Part shown: positions 11,495-22,060 of the stretch, piece by piece
Layout of the letters: each line of letters begins with the position of its first letter
How positions within the stretch are numbered: the stretch's first letter is position 1
Assembly (NCBI GenBank): GCA_033239525.1
Contig: BSYO01000006.1
Span: 13,965,319 to 14,029,318 of the forward strand
DNA: 64,000 nt
Source: Nepenthes gracilis
Lineage: Eukaryota > Streptophyta > Magnoliopsida > Caryophyllales > Nepenthaceae
Direction: 5' to 3'
The notes under the pieces: model-generated
Told to the model about the DNA's origin: nothing
The model's database searches: none
What the model saw: the letters and a program-made list of their open reading frames with translations, nothing else
Program-made: the position numbers and the translations under genes

Positions 11495-11519
11495 TTTTTT
11501 TTTTCTTTTTATAAATTCC
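11495..11519 (-). other. LINE-A 3' terminus and poly(A)
   Basis: The minus strand reads GGCGTTGGAATTTATAAAAAG followed by A-runs. This matches the ends of LINE copies at 2489, 24090 and 42112, so it defines the LINE family's 3' end, which is different from the HL end. Confidence 0.75.
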
Positions 11520-14500
11520 AACGCCTAACCAAGTGGCGGTTAGGGCAGCAACTGTGAGTAAGGAAGTCTTGACTTGTCACGAACAACGCTTGAGATCACG
11601 GGAGGAGATTCGGGAAACCTCCTGATAGGAGGATTTTCAAAAACACGATTATTACGTTCCCTCCAAATATAATAAACAGTGGCCGCCGAGGAGATCCGCT
11701 TGGAAAGGGCGTAAAGGTTCTTGCCTTTCCACATTTGCGCCGCCCAATCAACATTTTGGGACCACGTGGGGTAAGGCCAATGGATGCTGTGATCCGTTGG
11801 ATAGAGATCCACACGGAGGAGGAGAAAGGGCAAGAGAAGAAAAGATGGTCATGGTTTTGACATTCGGAATCACAAAGAGAGCGAGGTAAGTGAGAGGTTC
11901 GGGACGTGAACACGGTCGAGGTATTAAAGCCGTCCTTTTATTGCTAACCAAAGGGTGAATGAGTGGGCGGGGATATGGAAAGGTCCCCATACAAGGTTGG
12001 TCCGTGAGCAGCTTCGATTTGGGTGGGTGAAGAAGGAGGTAGGCAGACTTAGGCGAAAAGACACCATTTGGGCTCCCACCCATCTCAATGAGTCCTTTTG
12101 CTTATTGTTTGCGAGATAATGGGGCATGTTAGTGGCGAGACTAGAAACCTCCTGATCAAAAGGATTAGGCCAGGCCCACCGGTCATCTTTGATTATCGAT
12201 AAACCTTCTTTGTCCCGGGATAAACCAAAGTGACCGTGCGAATCGCGATCTGTGCAAACCCCGATGAGAGGGCCATCCAGGATGCCAATTGTCATGCCAA
12301 GTAAAGGAGCGGCGCCATCACCAATAATCTTTATAGTATGCGAACACATGAACGAACGAAGTTTCATGATCTTGCTCTAGCTCAAGGGTAGAATCGGGAA
12401 CTTTGAGGTCGGATGCAACGGTCCTTGATTCTCGGTCTTGTGGATCCCATGAAGACCAAGCCGATTCGGGGTCTTTAGACATGAGACGCCAAAGAAGCTT
12501 ACGGATGAGAGCTTTATTTTGTGCCCAGCAAGTTCTTAAGCCCCAACCCACCTTCACTCTTTGGGTAGCAAAGATCGGTCCAAGCCACTTTTGCATTGGC
12601 CTTACCGTCGTAGAACCATTCCAGGAATCGCCTCAATATGCGATCGATCTCGGTTAAGAATAGATTTGGGTAAAATAAAAATGGAAGCCCAATAGAGGTG
12701 AATCGTAGAGAGAATCGAGGTCACCAATTGGCGACCCCCAAAGGAAAGCCATCTGTTTTTCCATGAGTTGATCGCGACAAGTAATTTTCGGTAGGGCCTT
12801 GGGTCGAATAGATAGCCTAGTAGATATCGGAGGAACGCCGAGGTATCTAATGGGAAGGGATCAACTTTGAACCCCAGGATATCGTAATAATCTGATTAAG
12901 GGATTGGTCTTTAGAGCAAAGGAAAACCTCACTCTTGTTTGTGTTAGGCGATAGGTTTAAAGTTAAGAGAACTCCTCAAGGCATTCCTTGAGGATACGGA
13001 TAGAGTAGATATCGGCATGAGAGAAGAGGAGCAGGTCATCGGCAAAGGCTAGCATGATTTGGGTCGCTGCCACACTTCCAATGAAATGTGAACTTATTGT
13101 TACTACGAGTCTTGAGACAATGATCCCGTTCAATACCTCCATAGCGAGGACAAAACGTAAGGAGAAATGGGATCACCTTGGCGAAGACCCTTACCCCTTT
13201 AAAAAAACCCAACCACTCTACCATTAATGTTTACAGTACGAGGGGGTGGTAATACATTCCTAATCCAGTTTATCATTTTGGGCGGAAAATTCATGATGGT
13301 CGAGAACATTGATAATGAAATCCCAATGAAACGAGTCATAGGCTTTCATGAAGTCAATTTTCATAGTGCATAGTGGAGGGTCATGACCAAGGTGATACTC
13401 AGGAGAATCTCTTGGGCAAGGAGAATGTTGTCACTAATTTGGCGTCCGCCACAAAGGCCGTTTGGTACTTATCAACAAGATAAGGTAAAGTCATCTTTAG
13501 GCGATTTGCAATAATCTTGAGATGACTTTGTATATGACATTACAGCATGAAATGGGACGGAAATCGAGACCAACCGAGGAGACTTGATTTTGGGAATCGG
13601 TGACGATCGTCGGAATTCATTTGCTTGAGGAGCATCCCATGATTGAAAAAATCACAAATGGCTTCACCAGGCATAAGATGGGGCCCTATGATATCCACGA
13701 CTCCTTAAAGAAATGGGAGCTGAAACCATCAGGCCCGGGGCCCGAGAAGTCGCCATGGAAAAGATCACTTTCATGGATCTCATCATCACTTCTAGGGGCC
13801 ACAAGAGGGTCCATAAGGGATGCAGGCACAGTATTAAGAATGTAAGGACGAAGCCTAACCGCATCAGCCGAACCGCACGTTCGGCCGGTCCCAAGAGCCT
13901 TTCTAAAGTGGTCCACGATTAGGTTCTCGAACGTTTTCACACCACCAGCGGTAGGATTCCGTCTTGATCGAGGAGGGAATAAATCGATTCTTATTGTTAT
14001 TACCATGGACAGTCCTAAAAAGAATTTATTGCACTCGGATCGCCCTCCTTGAGCCACCTTATCTTAGCTTTTTTGCTTAGTAAGGTCGGCTTCCTTAAAA
14101 ATGACATGGTAATCGTCCCGGCGAGGCGCTCCTCAAGAGAACTTCCTAGACTAGAGGGAGTTTGACGTTGGATCACTTCAAGCTTCTCCCTAGTACGAAT
14201 GACCTCCTCATGAACATCTCCCTCATGGGCGTTGAGCACTTTCAGAGAAATTTTAACCTGCTTAAGTTTGGACACAAGCCTAAACATAGGGTAGCCATTG
14301 ATTTCTTCCGACCAGGCATCAGCAACCAAAGGGAGAAATTTTGGGGATTTGGTAAGGAAATTATTGAACCGAAAAAACCATGTTTTTTGGGTGGATCACA
14401 ACGGGAAAAAGAATACAGCCGAGTGGTCGAGAGCCCGGGAGGGGGAAAAGGGCTTTAGCTCTACGAAAATTTGTCAAACCAAGACCCATTGGCGACAACA

Positions 14501-15089
14501 CGATCAAGCTTTCAGATACGAAGGAATAGTCACGCCCATCATTCGGGTGTAGTGCATGCCTTCATGACACACATCGTTAAGATCCGATCTCTAAGACAAT
14601 TTTCAAGCTCGAGAGAGCTTTGTTATGCCAAATCCCTCCTAGGGCCTCGGGACGGATACCGGATGGCATTGAAATCCCCGAGGGCCGCCCAAAGGGAGGT
14701 CGCCCGGATGGTTAGACACCACGAAGGCTATCCCATAGAGCCTACGGGAAATTTCTCGAGTTTGCGCCATAAATGAAGGACAAAATGCACGGGTATTCTC
14801 CTCAAGGAGCAGACATCAAGATGGACGACACTGGGTCCTCGCAGGAAAGAATATTGCACGAAACAGATTGGGATCCCAACCAACCCAAATCCGACCACCG
14901 AACACGAAGAGTAATTCATAAACCAAGACCAGTTAGGCTTGATTCTAGTGGAGACAATACACAGTTTCTCTCCGCAACCTTGGTCTCCATTAAGCCAACG
15001 ATACTACACCTATGGGATGAAATGAGGTTAGACATCGCGGGCTTTAACACTCCATTAAGTCCCCTCACATTCCAAATGTGCAATGTTAG
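11520..15089 (-). pseudogene. LINE-A ORF2: endonuclease, RT, zf-RVT (broken)
   Basis: This L1-type ORF2 lies on the minus strand. It would nick target DNA and reverse-transcribe its own RNA. In order from 15089: WNVRGLN-like start of the AP-endonuclease (15074), endonuclease body to about 14350, a linker (VADAWSEEINGYPMF, 14329-14015) with KAKIRWLKEGD, the fingers (GPGPDGFSSHFF, near 13740), palm pieces to about 12750, the GLGLRTCWAQNKALIRKLLW-type segment (12560-12490), and zf-RVT (CQNHDHLFFSCPF, about 11870-11830). Many stops and frameshifts make it non-functional. It lies with an HL element inside LTR copy 2. Confidence 0.85.
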
Positions 15090-15591
15090 TCATGGGTTAA
15101 GGTTGAGGGGGAGGATTTTTAACCCCGAGGTTTTTTTGATTTCTACGAGAAGAGCCACGGCCCTTAATGTTTGTGGAGGGCCACCATTTGTCAAACGGCC
15201 AATGGGGCCCGCACGCAGCACAAAGGTGGGTGCCATCCATGGTTAGGGTGGGAAGAAGAACAGTGGGATTAAGCGCTCAATCAATCCGGGGGCAGATGAA
15301 GCCCTTTCGAGAGTTCGCAGAGGCGGTCGGGAGGCTCCCAAATCACGTTTGAACAACCAAGCCCGGGGGAGGTGAGGGATAGCAGATGGACGAGCCGACT
15401 GTCATGGCCAAGAGGCGAGGAGGTCGGCTAGTGCCGAGACGTGTGCCACATCAGAGGCACGACCCTCGTGACTAGGTGGAGGGGCTGGATCACATCCAAA
15501 GGGCAGTGCAGGAGAACTCATAACGGGGCATTCTGACAATTCATTTGTAGCATCCACTTGTAAGGCCATAAACGAGTTAGAGGTCGTTATG
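15075..15591 (-). pseudogene. LINE-A ORF1 C-terminal remnant
   Basis: Upstream of ORF2, the minus strand carries degraded ORF1 sequence ending at a CCATGAC junction identical in layout to 59665-59686 of LINE-B. There the ORF1 frame reads through an ATG and stops a few codons later, while the ORF2 frame has TGA overlapping the same ATG. DUF4283 is not recognisable here, and the LINE is truncated where LTR sequence resumes at 15592. Confidence 0.5.
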
Positions 15592-15852
15592 GAAATCCGG
15601 ACTTCATTTTATTAAGGAAATCCGAACTTCGTTTCATCAAGGAAATCCAGACTTCTTTTTTCATCCGAAATCCGGACTTCTATTTCACCAATGCAATCCG
15701 GATTTCTTCTTATCCCAGAAATCCGGAGTGCTTAAGGCCTACTTGATTTTCATTCTAAGCCGGTGTATTTTTCTTATTTTGTATTCTGGTAAACTTGCGT
15801 TAACCGGACTTGATGATTAAAATTTTTCTTCTAAAAATTTTGGGTCGTTACA
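15592..15852 (-). mobile_element. LTR copy 2, 5' end
   Basis: CCGGACTTC repeats (15592-15730) lead into the LTR start, which on the minus strand reads TGTAACGACCCAAAATTTT from 15852. This end is nearly the same as positions 920-969. Together with 8275-8818 it forms one LTR split by 6.8 kb of LINE and HL sequence. Confidence 0.8.
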
Positions 15853-16619
15853 AAAACCCTATAACACCACTACCAGCCAAGCCATCAGGTGCAGATTCAA
15901 CCATTAGCCAATAGCTATGCATCAACAGCTATTGTATTTCCACCAAACAGGCTGTTGCATCAGCAACATCTATGCCTCAACCAGCCACGAGGTCCACATT
16001 TCCTTCTCCTCCAGAGCTGGCTCTTCATCACCATCACCAATTTTGGATGGACAAGGGTGGACACAGTCGCCCCCATTTCATGGTACCGCTTGCAGGCCAT
16101 CAGCAGCATCATATGAGGCATGAGAAGCTAACTCACGGTTTTGAGCTCAAACAGCTACTTGCGAAAACAATGCTGGCAGTAGGGGACGCATCCCTCTAAC
16201 CCGCAGGCTCCCCAACAAACCAAAAGGAACATCCTGTTAGGTCCTTTGACAAAAGAAAAAGGCAAAATGGATACACTCTCCACAGGATGATGGTCCCCTA
16301 GCACTGTCAGGCAACTGAGCAATTTTTTGATCAACCATTACCATACCAGAAGAACCACGATCAGGCCAAGGACTTCAACTTTTGCACGCCCATAAAAGGA
16401 TACCAACATCAGTATCCATCAACTTGGACACCAGCTGATGAGATTGCATCACAAGGAGTCCTCACGGGTGAGCTAGGGATCTCCATCAGGGAGGAGAAGC
16501 TTTACTTAACCGGGTGGGAGCATCCACTTTGCCAGTTCTCAACCGAAAATTAGCTAGGCTAGAGCATCCATATTCATCAACACAGCATCAGTGCACCTAT
16601 ATACATCAAGACCCGGCAA
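15853..16619 (-). mobile_element. Probable HL-element body, minus strand
   Basis: This CA-rich, CAGCA-rich sequence is typical of the antisense strand of HL 3' regions and ORF1 linkers. Short open stretches occur but no domain or tail module was found. It borders the LTR start on the left and the mitochondrial insert on the right. Confidence 0.35.
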
Positions 16620-17751
16620 CTAATCCAAAGAGTAATAAGAAGTGATGGTATACTTAGTGAAAGCGGCACTTCCCAACCAGAAAAGAGTAATAAGGACAGA
16701 GACACTTCCCAACCAGAAAGCAAAGTTCCCATTGATGGTATACTTAGTGTAAGTGAGCTCTAAGATCGCATCTTTGGAGTAAAATCCAGTTAGAAAAGGA
16801 AATCTAATTAGAGATAAGTTGCCCATGGGCATCATGGCATAGGTAAAAGGGAATTGGGAGGCAAGTGCCCCCATCTTCCGCATATCTTGCTCATCCGACA
16901 AGGCATGAATCACCAAATCTACACTCAGGAATAGTAATGATTTGAAAAACGCGTGATTCATTAAATGAAAGACGCTAACCAAATAGTTAGAAATGCCGCA
17001 AGCAAAGATCATATAGCCTAATTGATGCCAAGTTGAATAAGCCATGGCCCTCTTTAGATCGTTTTGTAATATTCCGGTGGTTGCCGAGAAGGAATGACGT
17101 CAGAGTTTTGCAAAAGTAATAACAATTAAAGCCATAGGTGGGTATTCAAATAAAGGAGAACACGTTGTTATCATGAAAATGCCGGTGGTAACCATAGTAG
17201 CTGCATGAATCAAAGCGATAATCGGAGTGGGACCCTCATTGCATCGGGTAACCAAGTATCGATCCTATCTCGTGCAGATTGTCCAACCGCACCAATAAAA
17301 AGTAAAATACAAATAAGAGTTATGGCATTCAATCTCATAATAAGTAGAAATCCAAGAATTTCTAGGGGCACTAACACAAGCAAAAATGGTAGAAAAGTCT
17401 ACTATTTGAAAGAGAGTAAAACGACCCAAAATCCCATGAGCTAATCCAAAATCACCTACTCGGTTGACATGCATAGCTTTGATAGCCGCTTTATCCGCTC
17501 AAGTCGGAGCAAACCAAAAATGAATTAACAAAGATGAAGCAAGACCTACTCCCTCCCATCCCAATAATAATTGAAGAGAGTTATCTCCAAGTCACCAAGC
17601 GTTGGCATAAAAAAGTAAGAATGGATAAATAACACAAAAATCGAGGCTATGCGGATCCTCGACATATATGAAAGAGAATAAAGATGGACCAAGCTACTTA
17701 TGGATGTAACCACAATTAACATCACTACGGCCGGGCCATCGAACACGGAGT
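16620..17751 (-). pseudogene. nad5: Mitochondrial nad5 exon 2 fragment in nuclear DNA
   Basis: Minus-strand frames match plant NADH dehydrogenase subunit 5, a membrane proton-pumping subunit of complex I. Blocks in order are FDGPAVVMLIVVTSISSLVH (from 17749), [20 protein letters not shown] (17465 down), and [20 protein letters not shown] then [20 protein letters not shown] (16890-16750). They are separated by several frameshifts. Near the left end the sequence is scrambled by a local duplication: the ACTTCCCAACCAGAAA block occurs twice and the GATGGTATACTTAGTG block recurs. The gene is dead and truncated; functional nad5 is expected only in the mitochondrion. Colinearity with intron sequence at 17752 shows that DNA, not spliced RNA, was transferred. 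Confidence 0.92.
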
Positions 17752-18545
17752 CAGAAGTGAATTATGAGTCGGACCAATCTGTGAATTAAGCGAGCTACCC
17801 TTGCATGCAAAGATGTGGTGGTGAAGCTCTCAAATATTCAGTGCTCTTCGAACCCTGCGGGAAGGTTTCCCATCACACAACTCACCAACTTGATTTTATG
17901 AGGAAACCTTATGTCCAAATAGGCCTGGAAAAACAGGTACGGTCTTGTTTTCCTTTGCCACTCAAGTGTACGGCATCTACCGTGATTTAGGCCCCTTCTT
18001 CCCTTCCCTAATGATTTAGTCCACCGCCCGCCTTAGTAGTCTCAAATAGAGCGTGCAGGCTTGCCCCCCTTTTTTGTTAGTAGGTGATTTACTACCGAAG
18101 CGAAGAAAATGCTGGATCAATAAAAAGGGGTACTACGAGCCCTCTACCCCACGCATCTAACCAGCTCGCTTGGTTCACTGGTTCCACCGACTAGACCTTT
18201 AGAGTGATTCAGTCGATACAGAGGTGCACTTGAAGAGGGGGTGTGCTGTCCCTATTGGGCCAGGCCCTTCCCCATAAGGCCTCACCGTGTGGGCATAAGC
18301 GCTCTCTTGCTACCAATATGGAAGGCGCCGTCTTAGCCTTCCCTGACTAGGATTGCTCCCACACCTGTAGCGTTCGTGATCGACCTCCTCAACAGTGTAT
18401 CGATCGAAAGGCAGGGCGGCACAGCCCCCAAGGATTGGTTACGTCTAGTATGTCCTCCCTTATTCCTGACATGCTATGGTGCCCCGTGGTGGGTAGGAGC
18501 GGGTCGAGTCCGTATCGCCGTGGGGCAACAGCCGCATTCAGATCT
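17752..18545 (-). other. nad5: nad5 intron 1 (group II) of the mitochondrial insert
   Basis: It directly precedes exon 2 in nad5 orientation. On the minus strand a domain V-like element lies near 17850-17886: GAGTT... GGGAAACC ...GGGTTC with a GAAA tetraloop and 5' GAG / 3' GTTC ends. The length of about 795 bp plus about 35 bp at 19673-19707 fits the size I expect for this intron. The identification rests on position and the domain V resemblance, not on an alignment. Confidence 0.6.
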
Positions 18546-19672
18546 GATCTATCTACTTGGTGCTTATGTTTTTGGATAACTGTTTTTGCGATCTATCTGG
18601 GAAGGCTAAGGAGGTGTTCAGCTCTTCTTACCTGACTACCAAGGCGATTCTAAACAGCCCTTCCGATGCACATTTTGAGGCTCTTAGATTGTTGGTGGTT
18701 TCTAACCAACCACACATTGTCTCTTTATCTCCCGAAGGAAGGAAGGTTATTTTTAGTTTTTTATGCTTTATCCTGGAATCTAAAACAAATTTTCCATCTT
18801 GCCAATTTAACGATCTGGATGATCTTGTGGCCGACCTCCTAAATTTTGACAATTCACTGCGGCTAAAAGGAGGTAGGGGTAAGGTGGTGCATGATGGAAC
18901 TTGGATTCCCGTCAAGTCAAGGAGACAGCGAAAAGCTGCTTCCTTGAAGTCTAAGGGTACCTTATGCACAAACGCAGTCTCTAGCTAACTGAGTGAGGCC
19001 CGGTCTGAGCCTTGGAACCAGTTTTTCGCTTCTGCTGGGTTTTTTCTTGCTGCTGGATTCATTTTGCTGCTGTGAAGAATGGCGTGTGCCATGTCCCTGC
19101 CGTTTGTTGGTGCTGGAGAGCAGTTATTGGAGCTGGGATGTTTAGCTGCCGATGTGGTGTCGGGCTGTTAGTTGATGGCACCGATTTGCTGGCATACACA
19201 ATAAATTCTGAGCTCCACTGCTGAAGGCTACGACTGCTGGAAGTAGCTGCAAGAAGGGATGCAGACTCCTTTTGCTGTGTATTGGCTCTTGGATGCAAAT
19301 GCACATGGAAGCAGGCGCTTTTGCATAGGTTTGATATGCTTTGTTTCTGCACAGGTTCTGGGCCGACTGATGTGGGAGCCATGAGCTGCATATTTTGTTC
19401 TGAGTTGGAATGGTGGTATTTCAGCTGCTCTAGGTATGCTGCTAAACAAATCTGTGTATTTAGGCCGGATTGCATGTCGCTAGTCTCGATGATGCTCATC
19501 TAGAGGTTTTTTTCAGTTTACTTTTGCTCGTTTTCATGAATCCGTTCATGGTGGTACTCGGGAATGCCCTAACTTATTGTTCTACCTCCTAATTGGCAAA
19601 ACACTTAGAGTTAGAACATCGTCTTGTACCTTTGTTTATTTTAATTTAATTTACTTACTTACCAAAAAAAAT
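18546..19672 (+). mobile_element. HL element inserted within nad5 intron
   Basis: This 5'-truncated HL copy begins inside the ORF1 helical region (about 18546) and ends with the HL 3' module (GGAATGCCC at 19561, hairpin 19579-19618, TTACTTACTTACC plus A to 19672). Mitochondrial intron lies on its left and the start of the same intron plus exon 1 on its right, all in consistent minus orientation. The HL element therefore entered the insert after transfer to the nucleus. No clear target-site duplication was found. Confidence 0.75.
18557..18988 (+). CDS. HL ORF1 C-terminal part: helical region plus basic tail
   Basis: The 143-codon open frame contains the conserved unnamed region FLDNCFCDLSGKAKEVFSSS ... 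FEALRLLVVSNQPHI..LSPEGRKVIFSFLCF, then a spacer and the basic C-terminus GTWIPVKSRRQRKAASLKSK. The same order is seen at 56903-57523, and the helical region recurs at 34866-35147 and 37675-38118 (minus). Predicted helices and the Lys/Arg tail suggest an RNA- or protein-binding role in the retroelement particle, but the function is not established. The true N-terminus is missing. The frame simply opens at the element's truncation point, so it is probably not a working gene. Confidence 0.6.
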   Translation: MVLMFLDNCFCDLSGKAKEVFSSSYLTTKAILNSPSDAHFEALRLLVVSNQPHIVSLSPEGRKVIFSFLCFILESKTNFPSCQFNDLDDLVADLLNFDNSLRLKGGRGKVVHDGTWIPVKSRRQRKAASLKSKGTLCTNAVSS

Positions 19673-19774
19673 ACTCGGCAATTCATCCGTTGACTTCACA
19701 GTTGCCAAAGAATCCCCAAGAAGCATCAAACATTTTCGATGAAATCCATGGAGCAATTCTTAGATAGCAAGCAC
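19513..19774. repeat. 262-bp direct repeat, copy 1
   Basis: It spans the last 160 bp of the HL element (from CAGTTTACTTTTGCTCG) plus nad5 intron and exon 1 sequence. It recurs nearly identically at 20709-20975. The two copies bracket 19775-20708. Confidence 0.9.
19673..19774 (-). pseudogene. nad5: nad5 exon 1 3' end plus intron start
   Basis: The minus strand from 19774 encodes [24 protein letters not shown], written here only to identify nad5 (split: [12 protein letters not shown] / [12 protein letters not shown]). The exon ends near 19708 at GGATTCTT, phase 2, which is right for joining G-TTC-GAT at exon 2. Positions 19673-19707 are then the start of intron 1. Exon 1 is cut at GGAGCT by unrelated HL sequence. 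Confidence 0.85.
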
Positions 19775-20708
19775 TAGCTCCATTGACTAAATCCGTGGGA
19801 TGGCACGACAGATGTCTTCCGATTTTGGCACAGTTCCAGTTGGAGACCACGGACCCTGTTTCTAGTTTCGGCAAATTTGGTATGAAGTCTTGGCAGCCTG
19901 ATGCCATCTTCAAGCTGGAATTGTGGCTGAAAGCATCCTTTTGTAATCCGTCGGATACTAGTTTGCCATTTTTTTTGTTTGGATAGAGCTGTTAAATTTT
20001 GATCTATCGATTGCAGCTCTTGGGATGCCGAAAGAGTTGGTCCATCCAGTTGTTGAGATATTTTGATCTTTTTTTTGGTAAGTAATTAATTTAGATTAAA
20101 ATAAAATAGATATACAAACACTATTCTAACTCTGAGTATTTTGCCAACTAAGAGTTAGGATAGAAACCGCTAGGGAATACCCGAGCACAACGAGAAGGAT
20201 TCTTAAAGAACGAAAAGTAGGCTCCTAACAAGTTTGCGGAATCCGTTCGATTCCCCAAACATGTCCTCTCGCCGACATTTATGTGGGGAGGCCCATCGAT
20301 TACTCCTCCGAGAAATTTTTAAGCGTCGGAGGCGTTGGAACTGCAAGGTGATTCTTGGGAAGCCCTCAAGACCTCGGAAAAAAAAAAAAACCAAAACCCA
20401 AGGCTTCTCCGGGAGCCCGACACTTTGACACCGCTGTTGTCATCCGGCCGGTAATAAGAGTTAAACTCGGATTGGTATGGTGCAGGGGGCCTCTCTCTGT
20501 TGTATGGCTGATGCCAATGCATGTTTACTCCTCTTTTCGGAACTCGGGTAGTGCCTCTGCTGTATTGACAAGTAGCTAGTTTGTTAGTGAATAGAACCGG
20601 TAGGTGTAGTATTACAAGGCTTACGGTATGTCCACAGTGGAGGGTTCCTCCATGTGCTGATGTTGGATAATAGCAGCCGATAGCTGGGTTGATTTTGTTG
20701 TTGATTTT
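19775..20708 (+). mobile_element. HL ORF1 segment, copy of 32608-33525
   Basis: This 934-bp block is closely similar to 32608-33525, including a minus-strand HL tail (TTTTTTTTGGTAAGTAATTAA at about 20069) embedded at the same position. It carries ORF1 pieces (SVGWHDRCLPILAQFQLETT and, after the embedded tail, a degraded YVGRPIDYSS/basic tail). It is joined on both sides through short microhomology (CTCC on the left, TTTT on the right) and flanked by the 262-bp direct repeat. Several indels relative to 32608 break the frames here. Confidence 0.75.
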
Positions 20709-20975
20709 CAGTTTACTTTTGCTCGTTTTCATGAATCCGTTCATGGTGGTGCTCGGGAATGCCCTAACTTATTGTTCTACCTCTAAATTGGCAAAACACT
20801 TAGAGTTAGAACATCGTCTTGTACCTTTGTTTATTTTAATTTAATTTACTTACTTACCAAAAAAAATACTCGGCAATTCATCCGGTGACTTCACAGTTGC
20901 CAAAGAATCCCCAAGAAGCATCAAACATTTTCGATGAAATCCATGGAGCAATTCTTAGATAGCAAGCACTAGCTC
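20709..20975. repeat. nad5: 262-bp direct repeat, copy 2 (HL tail plus nad5 exon 1)
   Basis: It repeats 19513-19774 with only a few changes, again ending at the nad5 GGAGCT breakpoint and followed directly by LINE sequence at 20976. It contains a second HL 3' end and a second nad5 exon 1 fragment. Confidence 0.9.
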
Positions 20976-22060
20976 CCGGAGGATGCTTGGTGGTATCTGG
21001 CACTACAAAAGCTCTTTAGACCTCAATAAATGCCTTAGGGATTGTGATCTTGAGAATGTCGGCCATGTAGGTCTATACTACACCTAGAGTGACGGTCGGG
21101 ACCCATCTATCCGCATTTTTAGAAAGTTAGATAGAGTTGTCGCAAATGGGCACTGGCTTGATCATTTTAGAAGGGCCAAAGCCCTTTTCCACTTGCCAGA
21201 CTGTCAGACCACTCCCCCTGCATTCTTCTCCCTTCTGATAGGTCGATGAGAAAGCACGGGATGTTTCGTTTTAATAATTTTCTCACCAAATTTCCAAAAT
21301 TTCACCTTGTAGTTAAGGATGCTTAGAAAGAAGAGATCAACGGCACACCCATGTTTCTGCTGGTGTCCAAACTCAGAAAGGTGAGGTATGCTCTCAAAAC
21401 TCTAAATGACCACGAAGGTGATGTTCATGAGGATGTTATGCGAACCCGGAAAAATTTAGAGGTTATCCAAGGTAAGACTCCTTAACTTCTTGGGTGTTGC
21501 CATGAGGATCGTGCCTATAGGGATGCTTACTACTCTGCTATGGCAAAGGATGCTTACCATATTCAATAAAAAGCTAAGATAAAGTGGCTTAAAGAGGGAG
21601 ACTAGTGTACAAAATTCTTTTTCAAGATTGTTAATGGAAACAAGAATAGGAATAGGATTATCTCCCTCCTTGGTGAGTCTGGGAACCCAACTGTTGGGGT
21701 TGAGGATGTTCAAAAATTGGTTGTCGATCACTTCTGGAGGTCTCTCGGTTCTGGCCATTCCCATGGATCTGCGAATGCCTCTCGGCTTCGCCCTTCATCC
21801 TCCACACTATTCCGGACCTTCTAACTAGCCCCCTTACTGGCCTGTTTAGTGAGGAGGAGATCCACAAGGCGATCTTCTCTATTGGTGACTACAGAGCCCC
21901 CGGCCCTGATGGCTTCACCTCCAAATTCTTTAAGGACTTTTGGGAGATCGTTAGTCAGTCTATCTGTGAAGCTATTCGTGATTTCTTCAATCATGGAAAG
22001 CTTCTCAAAAAACTAAACACTACTATTATCTGACTTATTCCAAAGGTACAATCCCCGCAA
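20976..22060 (+). pseudogene. LINE-C ORF2 5' part (endonuclease end, linker), broken
   Basis: Homologous to LINE-B 60261-61360, it starts within the endonuclease ([14 protein letters not shown]) and has the linker with DHEGDVHEDVMRTRKNLEVI and the RT fingers (GDYRAPGPDGFTSKFFKDFW, 21880-21945). In-frame stops (for example TAG at about 21326, TAA at 21484 and TGA at 22031) and indels break it. It is 5'-truncated at the nad5/HL repeat. Confidence 0.85.

Noticed and set aside
16620..17751. nad5 as a functional gene
   Set aside because: Several frameshifts, missing exons and retroelement surroundings; it is a nuclear copy of mitochondrial DNA.
18361..18545. Start of an HL 5' leader or tRNA gene in the mitochondrial insert
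   Set aside because: No cloverleaf could be folded by eye and no GAGAGA leader; best explained as intron sequence.
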